This document shows positions 14,828 through 21,609 of a DNA stretch of 49,664 nt, piece by piece; positions within the stretch are counted from its first letter, which is position 1, and each line of letters begins with the position of its first letter. The position numbers were made by a program, and so were the translations under genes. The notes beneath the pieces are model-generated. The model ran no database searches. It was not told the origin of the DNA and worked only from the letters and a program-made list of their open reading frames with translations. The DNA comes from Streptoalloteichus hindustanus (GTDB taxonomy: Bacteria; Actinomycetota; Actinomycetes; Mycobacteriales; Pseudonocardiaceae), in NCBI RefSeq assembly GCF_900129375.1, contig NZ_FQVN01000023.1:1-49664 (forward strand), written 5' to 3'.

Positions 14828-15826
14828 TCAGGCGCGGAAGCGCCCGATGATCTGGTCCGAGTAGCTGGCGAGCGTCCGGTCGGCCTGGTCGTGCATCAGG
14901 TACAGCGCGAACTGGTCGACGCCGATCTCGGCCAGCTCGGCGAGCCGGTCGACGTGGGCGGCGGCCGGCCCGAGCAGGCAGAACCTGTCCACAACGGAGT
15001 CGGGGACGAAGTCGGTCGACGGGTTGCCGGCCCGGCCGTGGTGGGCGTAGTCGTAGCCCTGTCGACCCTCGACGTAGTCGGTCAACGCCCTGGGCACCGG
15101 GCCCTCCGCCCCGTACCGCGCCACGAGGTCGGCCACGTGGTTGCCGACCATCCCGCCGAACCACCGCAACTGGTCGCGTTGGCGCGCCAGGTCATTGCCG
15201 ACGTAGGCCGGAGCCGCCACGCACATGGTGATCTCCGAGGGGTCCCTGCCCGCCGCGCGGGCGGCCTCGCGCACCGAACCGATCGTCCACCGGGCGATGT
15301 CCGGGTCGGCGGTCTGCAGGATGAACCCGTCGGCCTGCTCTCCCACCAGCCGCAACGCCTTCGGCCCGTAGGCCGCCATCCACATCTCCAGTTTTCCGCC
15401 CCGCACCCAGGGAATGCGCACGGCCGTCCCGTGGTGCGCGACCTCCCGACCCTCGGCCAGCTCCTTGATGACCCGCATCGCCTCGGCGAGGGTGGCCAGC
15501 GACGCGGGGCGCTGCCCGATGACCCGCCGCGCCGAGTCCCCGCGCCCGATGCCGCACACCGTGCGGTTGCCGAACATGTCGTTGAGCGTGGCGAACAGCG
15601 ACGCGGTCACCGACCAGTCCCGCGTGCTGGGGTTGGTGACCATCGGCCCGACGACCAACGACGACGTGTTCGCCAGGATCTGCGAGTAGATGACGAAGGG
15701 CTCCTGCCAGAGGACGCAGGAGTCGAACGTCCACCCGTAGCCGAAACCCCCGGCCTCGGCCACCCTCATCCGCTCCACGACCGCGCGCGCCGGCGGATCG
15801 GTCTGGAGCACGACACCGAACTCCAC
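14828..15826 (-). CDS. LLM-class flavin/F420-dependent oxidoreductase of the pyrimidine/hydantoin locus
   Basis: 332 residues with the luciferase-like monooxygenase TIM barrel: MEFGVVLQTDPP at strand 1, GYGWTFDS after helix 1, VVGPMVTNPSTRDW, and the cofactor-loop region GIGRGDSARR. The last is typical of F420-dependent reductases (methylene-H4MPT reductase/Mer-like) and of a subfamily found beside dihydropyrimidinases. It is third in a tight operon after beta-ureidopropionase and dihydropyrimidinase, with a 12-nt gap to the latter. No dihydropyrimidine dehydrogenase is present in the window, so this enzyme may make or oxidise the pyrimidine ring substrate. The cofactor (F420 or FMN) cannot be decided by eye. 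Confidence 0.85.
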   Translation of the reverse strand: MEFGVVLQTDPPARAVVERMRVAEAGGFGYGWTFDSCVLWQEPFVIYSQILANTSSLVVGPMVTNPSTRDWSVTASLFATLNDMFGNRTVCGIGRGDSARRVIGQRPASLATLAEAMRVIKELAEGREVAHHGTAVRIPWVRGGKLEMWMAAYGPKALRLVGEQADGFILQTADPDIARWTIGSVREAARAAGRDPSEITMCVAAPAYVGNDLARQRDQLRWFGGMVGNHVADLVARYGAEGPVPRALTDYVEGRQGYDYAHHGRAGNPSTDFVPDSVVDRFCLLGPAAAHVDRLAELAEIGVDQFALYLMHDQADRTLASYSDQIIGRFRA

Positions 15827-15838
15827 GGCCCCTCCCCC

Positions 15839-17239
15839 TCAGTTCAGGTACTGGCACAACGCCCGGTCGAGGAACCGACCGTGCCCCGGACTCCCGTGGT
15901 ACGAACCGCGATCCACGACCACGCGCCCGCGCGAGAGCACCGTCTCCACGCGGCCGGTGATCTCCATGCCCTCGTACACCGAGTAGTCCACGTTCATGTG
16001 GTGCGTGCTCGCCGACAGGGTCTGCCGCGCGGTCGGGTCGTAGACGACGATGTCGGCGTCCGCGCCGGGCGCGATCACGCCCTTCCTGGGGTACAGCCCG
16101 AACATCCTGGCCGGCGTCGTGGACGTCACCTCCACCCACCGCGCCAACGACAGCTCGCCGGCCACCACGCCCTGGTGGATCAGGTCCATCCGGTGCTCGA
16201 CCCCCGGCAGGCCGTTCGGGATCCGGGAGAAGTCCCCGCGCCCCAACTCCTTCTGCTCGGCGAAGCAGAACGGGCAGTGGTCGGTGGAGACCAGCGACAG
16301 GTCGTTGGTGCGCAGTCCCCTCCACAGTGGAGCCTGGTGCTCGACGGGCCGCAACGGCGGTGAGCACACGTACTTCGCGCCCTCGAATCCCGGCCGGGCC
16401 AGGTCGTCCAACGACAGGTACAGGTACTGCGGGCAGGTCTCGGCGAAGACGTTCTGCCCGGTGTCGCGGGCCGCCGTCACGGCGTCCAGCGCGGGAGCCG
16501 AGGACAGGTGCACGACGTAGAGCGGCGCCCTGGTCACCCTGGCGAGGGTGACCGCGCGGTGCACGGCCTCCGCCTCCAGCTCCGGGGGCCGGGTGAGGCC
16601 GTGCTGCACGGGATCGGCGCGCCCCTCGGCCAGGGCGCGCGCGACCAGTTCGTCGATCGCGATGCCGTTCTCCGCGTGCATCATGACCAGCGCCCCGTTG
16701 TCGGCCGCCCTGTCCATCGCACGCACGATCTCGCCGTCGGTGACGTAGAAGGCCCCGGGATAGGCCATGAACATCTTGAAGCTGGTCACCCCGGCCGCGA
16801 CACAGGCGTCCATCTCCTTCAGCGTCGCGTCGTTGACGTCCGAGACGATCAGGTGGAACCCGTAGTCCACCGCGCAGTTCCCGTCGGCCTTCGCCCGCCA
16901 CTTGTCCAAAGTGGACTGAAGCGACTCGCCTCGGGCCTGCACCGCGAAGTCGACGATCGTCGTGGTGCCGCCCCACGCCGCCGCGCGGGTCCCGGTCTCG
17001 AAGGTGTCGCTGGACTCCGTGCCCCCGAAGGGCATCTCCATGTGCGTGTGGGCGTCGACCCCGCCGGGCAGCACGTACCTGCCCCCGGCCTCGATCACAC
17101 GGTCCGCGCCGGCCAGCCAGGACTCGGCCAGCCCGCCCGGAACGGCGAGCGCCGCGACGCGCTCGCCCTCGACGAGCACGTCGGCGTCCACCGCCCCGGT
17201 GGACGACAGCACGGTTCCACCACGGATCACGATGCGCAC
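15839..17239 (-). CDS. hydA: Dihydropyrimidinase (hydantoinase)
   Basis: 466 residues, a metal-dependent amidohydrolase that opens 5,6-dihydropyrimidine or hydantoin rings to N-carbamoyl amino acids. Metal ligands are visible: His64 and His66 in VDAHTHME, carbamylated Lys155 in TSFKMFMAY, His188 in MMHAEN, His244 in VVHLSS, and Asp320 in STDHCPF. The C-terminal YSVYEGMEITGR is typical of the family. Start at 17239 (GTG/ATG-type, MRIVIRGGTVL) is 13 nt after the nitrilase stop, within one operon. The product would be substrate for the upstream-encoded beta-ureidopropionase. Length is normal. Stereochemistry and ring preference cannot be read. Confidence 0.95.
   Translation of the reverse strand: MRIVIRGGTVLSSTGAVDADVLVEGERVAALAVPGGLAESWLAGADRVIEAGGRYVLPGGVDAHTHMEMPFGGTESSDTFETGTRAAAWGGTTTIVDFAVQARGESLQSTLDKWRAKADGNCAVDYGFHLIVSDVNDATLKEMDACVAAGVTSFKMFMAYPGAFYVTDGEIVRAMDRAADNGALVMMHAENGIAIDELVARALAEGRADPVQHGLTRPPELEAEAVHRAVTLARVTRAPLYVVHLSSAPALDAVTAARDTGQNVFAETCPQYLYLSLDDLARPGFEGAKYVCSPPLRPVEHQAPLWRGLRTNDLSLVSTDHCPFCFAEQKELGRGDFSRIPNGLPGVEHRMDLIHQGVVAGELSLARWVEVTSTTPARMFGLYPRKGVIAPGADADIVVYDPTARQTLSASTHHMNVDYSVYEGMEITGRVETVLSRGRVVVDRGSYHGSPGHGRFLDRALCQYLN
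16904..16916. repeat. Dispersed palindrome GTCCA-AAG-TGGAC
   Basis: Inside the dihydropyrimidinase gene; a shorter relative, CTCCACAGTGGAG, is at 16320-16332 in the same gene. Confidence 0.5.
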
Positions 17240-17252
17240 GGCGGGCCTCCGT

Positions 17253-18101
17253 TCAGGGTCGGGCCAACGGCTCGTAGCTGTCCGGTCGGCGGTCCCGGTA
17301 GAACGCCCACACGTCGCGCACCTCGGTGAGCAGTCCCATGTCCAGGTCCCGGACGGCGACCTCCTCCTCGGTGTCGGACGCGGCCGGGCCGACGAGCTGG
17401 CCGCGCGGGTCGACGAAGTAGGACTGCCCGTAGAACTCGTTGTCCCCCAACGGTTCCACCCCGACCCGGTTGATCGCGCCGACGAAGAACTGGTTGGCCA
17501 CCGCCGCCGCGGGCTGCTCCAGCCGCCACAGGTGCTCGGACAGGCTGCGGCTGGTGGCCGAGGGGTTGAAGACGATGCGCGCGCCGGCGAGGCCGAGGGC
17601 GCGCCAGCCCTCGGGGAAGTGCCGCTCGTAGCAGATGTAGACGCCGATGCGCCCCACCGCGGTGTCGAACACGGGATAGCCGAGGTTTCCGGGCCGGAAG
17701 TAGAACTTCTCCCAGAAGCCGCTCAGGTGCGGGATGTGGTTCTTCCGGTACTTGCCGAGGTAGGAGCCGTCGGCGTCGATCACGGCGGCGGTGTTGTAGT
17801 AGACGCCCGGCTGCTCCTCCTCGTACAGGGGAACGACCAGCACGACGCCGTGCCGCTCGGCCACCTCGCGCATGAGCCGCGTCGTCGGCCCGTCGGGGAC
17901 CCGCTCGGTGGCGGAGTAGTGGTCGATGTCCTGGACCTGGCAGAAGTACGGGCCGGAGAACAGCTCCTGCAGGCACACCACCCGCGCGCCCGCCGAGGCG
18001 GCCGCCCCGATCGCCGCGACCGCGTTGTCGACCATCGAATCCCTGTCGCCGGTCCACCGCTGCTGCACGAGACCGGCGCGGACGATCTCTCCCTCGGTCA
18101 T
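17253..18101 (-). CDS. Nitrilase-superfamily beta-ureidopropionase/N-carbamoyl amidohydrolase
   Basis: 282 residues with the carbon-nitrogen hydrolase triad: Glu46 in CLQELF, Lys120 in KYRKNHIPH and Cys157 in VYICYERHFPEGWR. The segment ending RHFPEGWR is typical of beta-ureidopropionases and N-carbamoylputrescine amidases. It would hydrolyse N-carbamoyl-beta-alanine (or the beta-aminoisobutyrate equivalent) to the beta-amino acid, CO2 and NH3. It is the first gene of the nitrilase-hydA-LLM operon. Its leader holds the GAACA-GAG-TGTTC dyad 69 nt upstream of the start, also present before the divergent transaminase gene. Start ATG 18101 follows a weak Shine-Dalgarno. Confidence 0.92.
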   Translation of the reverse strand: MTEGEIVRAGLVQQRWTGDRDSMVDNAVAAIGAAASAGARVVCLQELFSGPYFCQVQDIDHYSATERVPDGPTTRLMREVAERHGVVLVVPLYEEEQPGVYYNTAAVIDADGSYLGKYRKNHIPHLSGFWEKFYFRPGNLGYPVFDTAVGRIGVYICYERHFPEGWRALGLAGARIVFNPSATSRSLSEHLWRLEQPAAAVANQFFVGAINRVGVEPLGDNEFYGQSYFVDPRGQLVGPAASDTEEEVAVRDLDMGLLTEVRDVWAFYRDRRPDSYEPLARP

Positions 18102-18169
18102 TGGCGAATCCTGGTCACGCCAAGGTCGGGACCGGCAGTGGCAGGGTGTGCGCGTTTCGGCCGGCGACC

Positions 18170-18182
18170 GAACAGAGTGTTC
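18170..18182. promoter_or_regulatory. Operator dyad GAACA-GAG-TGTTC upstream of the catabolic operon
   Basis: Perfect 5+3+5 inverted repeat in the 121-nt gap between the PucR and nitrilase genes. Read on the other strand it is GAACACTCTGTTC, matching 12 of 13 bases at 20060-20072. Probable binding site of the PucR regulator. Confidence 0.6.
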
Positions 18183-18196
18183 AGCCCCGCCCGGCT

Positions 18197-18221
18197 CTGG
18201 CCGCCGGGAGGGCGGGGCCAG
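18197..18221 (-). terminator. Stem-loop directly after the PucR gene
   Basis: CTGGCCGCC (18197-18205) pairs with GGC-GG-GGCCAG (18211-18221) with a 2-nt bulge and 5-nt loop, beginning 1 nt past the PucR stop codon. Confidence 0.55.
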
Positions 18222-18222
18222 C

Positions 18223-19854
18223 CTACGGCGGACCCGCCGCCACCTCCGCCGCCAGGAGCGCCACGTAGAGGGACAGCATCGACTCCGGGTCGTCGAGCGA
18301 GACGCCCAGGAGCCGCTCGACGCGGTCCAACCGCTGGTAGTACGCGGTGCGGGAGAGGTGCACGGCGGCGGCCGCCGCCGACTTGTTGCCCCCGTGCTCG
18401 CAGTAGGCGCGCAGGACGTCGACCCACCGCGCGCCCTGGTCGTCCTCCCGCGCGAACAACGCCCCCAGCTCCCGGTCGACGAACGCGGAGATCCGCTCGT
18501 CGTCGCGCAGCAGGTGCAGCAGGCCGCGCAGCCGCACGTCGTCCAGCCGGTGGTACGGCCGGGTCCGGGGCGACCGCGACGCGGCGTCGGCCACGTGCGC
18601 CGCCTCGCCGAGGGCGCGGCGCGCGTCCGGCCAGGAGTCCACGGCGGTGCCCACGCCGACGACCACGGGAAGCGCTCGCGGCGTTCCCGCCGCCGCCCGG
18701 TGCACCTCCTGCGCGAACCGGTCGAGCGCCGGCTCCACGTCGGCCCGCGCCGCCGGGGCCAGCAGGACGTGCACGGTGCTGTCGTCGACCACGCCGACCA
18801 GCGCGGGCACCCTCGCCCGGCGGGCCGCCAGGGCGGTGGCCTCGGCGAGGTCCCGCACCACCTCCTGGGTGGCCAGCGCGGCGGCCGGCGTGGTGGGCAC
18901 GGTGCTGCGGGGCCGCACCGCCGCCCCGACCAGCCGCCGGCCCTCCAGCGGCACGCCCAGCGCGGCGGCGCGCGTCGGCAGGTCGGCGGAGCGGGGCCCC
19001 TCGGCGACCAGCTCCGCGAGCAGCGCGCGGTGCGTCTGCCGCTCCAGCGTGTCCCGGTCCCGGGTGACCAGGCGGTGCAACGCCAACGCGGACGCCGCCC
19101 GCTCGGCCACCACGACGTGCCGGTGCGGCGGGTCCTCCTGGCAGACCAGCACGAGCCGGCCCCAGTCGTCGCCCCTGGCCCCGACCACCGTGACCAGCCA
19201 GCCGGCGTCCGGGTCGTAGCCGGTCCGGCCGGCCGGGGTGACCGCGCGGGAGCGCTCCGTCCAGTCGGCGAGCAGCTCCGCCGGGTCCGTCCCGGCCGCG
19301 TCGTAGGCGAGCACGTGGTGGTGGAAGGTCTCCAGGACCACCGGCAGGCCGGCCAGCCGGGCGATCTCCCGCAGGATCTCGGTGGGTCCGGCGCCGGAGA
19401 CGGTCAGGGCCGTGAAGATCTCGTGCACCTGCTCGGCCGCGCGCAGCTCGGCCACCTGGCGGTCCACCACCAGCCCGATGACCGCCTCGGTCACCGCCAC
19501 GAACCGCGTCTCCCTGGCCAGGGTCACCAGGGGCAGCCCGTGCCGTTCGGCGCTGGCCAGCAACGCCCGCGGCGGCTCCGCGCGCCAGCGGCGGACCAGC
19601 TCGACGACCAGCCCGGCCGCGCCCACGCGCACCAGGTCCGCGACGTACCGGGACAGACCCTCGTCATCACCGGGCAGCGCGATGCCGGTGGTCAGGACCA
19701 GCTCTCCGCCCCGCAGCAGGTGGGCGATGTCCGCGACCTCGGCCACGTGCGCCCACCGGACCCGGTTTCCCAGCCCCGCCGAACCCGCGGCCACGCGCGG
19801 CCCGCCACGCCGCACGACGGGCAGGGCCAGGATCTCGCCCACCGTGGGGTACAC
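18223..19854 (-). CDS. PucR family transcriptional regulator
   Basis: 543 residues from GTG 19854 (GGGAGGGGG upstream). The N-terminal PucR domain (about 3-125; VYPTVGEILALPVV then GELVLTTG) is followed by a degenerate GGDEF-like/CdaR middle region. The C-terminal HTH (about 475-540) reads LRAYCEHGGNKSAAAAAVHLSRTAYYQRLDRVERLLG, the PucR_C HTH_30 signature. Such regulators control purine or pyrimidine and amine catabolism in actinomycetes in response to pathway metabolites. It sits between the ring-opening operon and the divergent transaminase-dehydrogenase operon, and is the likely regulator of both. Its upstream region holds the 16-bp repeat array. Confidence 0.92.
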   Translation of the reverse strand: MYPTVGEILALPVVRRGGPRVAAGSAGLGNRVRWAHVAEVADIAHLLRGGELVLTTGIALPGDDEGLSRYVADLVRVGAAGLVVELVRRWRAEPPRALLASAERHGLPLVTLARETRFVAVTEAVIGLVVDRQVAELRAAEQVHEIFTALTVSGAGPTEILREIARLAGLPVVLETFHHHVLAYDAAGTDPAELLADWTERSRAVTPAGRTGYDPDAGWLVTVVGARGDDWGRLVLVCQEDPPHRHVVVAERAASALALHRLVTRDRDTLERQTHRALLAELVAEGPRSADLPTRAAALGVPLEGRRLVGAAVRPRSTVPTTPAAALATQEVVRDLAEATALAARRARVPALVGVVDDSTVHVLLAPAARADVEPALDRFAQEVHRAAAGTPRALPVVVGVGTAVDSWPDARRALGEAAHVADAASRSPRTRPYHRLDDVRLRGLLHLLRDDERISAFVDRELGALFAREDDQGARWVDVLRAYCEHGGNKSAAAAAVHLSRTAYYQRLDRVERLLGVSLDDPESMLSLYVALLAAEVAAGPP

Positions 19855-19911
19855 CGGCCACCCCCTCCCGGTCCGCGCCAGTCGGCCCGCCGCACCGATC
19901 GCATGCCCTAC

Positions 19912-20043
19912 CAACCGAACGCCACACCGATCGAGCACCGCGCTGATCGAACGCCGCGCTGATCGAACGCCGCGCCAGCCGGAGTCCGCCCCTGCCGAAC
20001 AGCGGGCCAGTCGAACACTGCGCCGACCGAACACAACGTATCG
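19912..20043. repeat. Array of eight 16-bp direct repeats with CGAAC core (candidate regulator-binding array)
   Basis: The pentamer CGAAC or a variant starts at 19916, 19932 (CGAGC), 19948, 19964, 19980 (CGGAG), 19996, 20012 and 20028, an exact 16-bp period. The two central units, GATCGAACGCCGCGCT and its neighbour, differ at one base. Further CGAAC sites at 20046 and 20059 fall out of register. Because 16 is not a multiple of three, this is not a peptide repeat. It fills the divergent region between the PucR gene (ends its leader at 19855) and the transaminase gene. Confidence 0.75.
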
Positions 20044-20059
20044 CCCGAACCGGTATCAC

Positions 20060-20072
20060 GAACACTCTGTCC
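20060..20072. promoter_or_regulatory. Second copy of the GAACACTCTGTTC-type operator
   Basis: GAACACTCTGTCC differs at one base from the perfect dyad before the nitrilase gene. It lies at the downstream end of the 16-bp repeat array, 233 nt before the transaminase start. Confidence 0.5.
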
Positions 20073-20107
20073 ATAGCCGCGAGCGGCCTCGAAGCCCGAC
20101 ACTCGGC

Positions 20108-20135
20108 GCTGACCCCGCGTTGTCGCGGGGAGCAC
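20108..20135. repeat. Hairpin resembling a lone type I-E CRISPR repeat
   Basis: CCCCGCG-TTGT-CGCGGGG (20113-20130) followed by AGCAC gives the stem and 3' end typical of actinobacterial I-E repeats (ending GCGGGGAGCAC). There is no second copy at repeat-spacer distance and no cas gene, so it is recorded as a hairpin only. The remainder of 20136-20304 holds the GGGGAGG ribosome site of the transaminase and nothing else recognisable. Confidence 0.35.
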
Positions 20136-20304
20136 ACGGACCGGTGGCTGTGCGCGACGCCCCCTTTCGCGCACGGCCGCCGTCCCGCCCCGGATGCCCC
20201 CGCCGTCCCCACAACGCGGGCGCCACGACCACCGGCACCACGGCAGGGCCGCGACAGCGCCCCATCACCGGACACCCACCACAGCGCTCAGCAGGGGAGG
20301 ACCG

Positions 20305-21609
20305 ATGGCACACGCCGAGCTGCTGGCCCGGCACCGGGCGGTCATGCCGGCCTGGCTCACCCTGTACTACGACGAGCCGATCGAGATCACGCGCGGCTCC
20401 GGACGCCGGGTCGAGGACGCCGAGGGGCGGAGCTACCTGGACTTCTTCGCCGGCATCCTGACCAACGCGATCGGCTACGACATCGCGGAGATCAACGAGG
20501 CGATCACCGCGCAGGTCGCCAAGGGCGTCCTGCACACCTCCACGCTGTACCTGATCCGGAGCCAGGTCGAGCTGGCCGAGCGCATCGCCCGGCTGTCCGG
20601 CATCCCGGACGCCAAGGTCTTCTTCACCAACTCCGGCACCGAGGCCAACGAGACGGCGCTGATGCTGGCCACCCAGCACCGCCGCAGCAACCAGGTGTTG
20701 GCGCTGCGCAACTCGTACCACGGGCGCGCGTTCGGCACGGTGGCGATCACCGGCAACCGGGGGTGGTCGGCGACCTCGTTGAGCCCGCTCCAGGTCAGCC
20801 ACGTGCACGGCGGCTACCGCTACCGCAGCCCGTTCCGCCACCTCTCGGACGCCGACTACGTCGACGCCTGCGTCGCCGACCTGCGGGACGTGCTGGCCAC
20901 CGCCACGGCCGGCGACGTGGCGTGCATGGTCGTCGAGCCGGTCCAGGGCGTCGGCGGGTTCGCCATCCCGCCCAGGGGGCTGTTCGCGGCCTTCCGCGAG
21001 GTCCTCGACGAGCACGGCATCCTGCTCGTCTCGGACGAGGTGCAGACCGGCTGGGGCCGCACCGGCGACCACTTCTGGGGCATCCAGGCCCACGGCGTCG
21101 TGCCGGACGCGATGACCTTCGCCAAGGGGCTGGGCAACGGACTGGCGATCGGCGGGGTGGTGGCCAGGGGCGAGCTGATGGACGCCATCACCGCCCACTC
21201 GCTCTCGACCTTCGGCGGCAACCCGCTCGCCACCGCGGGCGCCGTCGCGATGCTGGACTACCTGGAGAACCACGACCTCCAGGCGAACGCGGCCAAGCAG
21301 GGCACCCGCCTGCTCGCCGGGCTGCGGGCCGCCACCGAGCGCAACGAGATCGTCGGCGAGGTCAGGGGCGTCGGCCTGATGATCGGCGTCGAGCTGGTCG
21401 AGCCCGGCGGCGACGCGCCGAGCCCGCGCGCGGCCGCCAGGGTGCTGGAGGAGACCCGGGCCAGGGGCCTGCTGGTAGGCAGGGGCGGGTTGCACGGCAA
21501 CGTGGTCCGGTTGGCCCCGCCGATGACGCTCACCGACGACGAGACCGAGGAGGGCCTGGCCGCGCTGACCGCCGCCCTGGAGAGCACGCGACAGGAGATG
21601 ACCCGGTGA
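20305..21609 (+). CDS. Class III (omega) aminotransferase, probable beta-alanine/beta-aminoisobutyrate transaminase
   Basis: 434 residues from ATG 20305 (GGGGAGG 4 nt upstream). PLP-binding features: TNSGTEANETALM (about 108-120), Asp244 in LVSDEVQTGWGR and the Schiff-base Lys274 in MTFAKGLGNG. The fold-type I class III family includes GABA, ornithine and beta-alanine:pyruvate transaminases. Context picks the last: it lies between the ureidopropionase operon and a CoA-acylating semialdehyde dehydrogenase, whose GTG overlaps its TGA by 4 nt. It would convert beta-alanine to malonate semialdehyde. The amino acceptor cannot be told. Confidence 0.92.
   Translation: MAHAELLARHRAVMPAWLTLYYDEPIEITRGSGRRVEDAEGRSYLDFFAGILTNAIGYDIAEINEAITAQVAKGVLHTSTLYLIRSQVELAERIARLSGIPDAKVFFTNSGTEANETALMLATQHRRSNQVLALRNSYHGRAFGTVAITGNRGWSATSLSPLQVSHVHGGYRYRSPFRHLSDADYVDACVADLRDVLATATAGDVACMVVEPVQGVGGFAIPPRGLFAAFREVLDEHGILLVSDEVQTGWGRTGDHFWGIQAHGVVPDAMTFAKGLGNGLAIGGVVARGELMDAITAHSLSTFGGNPLATAGAVAMLDYLENHDLQANAAKQGTRLLAGLRAATERNEIVGEVRGVGLMIGVELVEPGGDAPSPRAAARVLEETRARGLLVGRGGLHGNVVRLAPPMTLTDDETEEGLAALTAALESTRQEMTR

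Noticed and set aside
20108-20135. CRISPR array
   Set aside because: Only one repeat-like hairpin, no regular spacers, no cas genes in the window.
19867-20174. Minus-strand frames across the 16-bp repeat array giving repetitive Arg/Ser peptides
   Set aside because: The repeat period is 16 bp, so any frame shifts each unit; the repetition is in DNA, not in a peptide.
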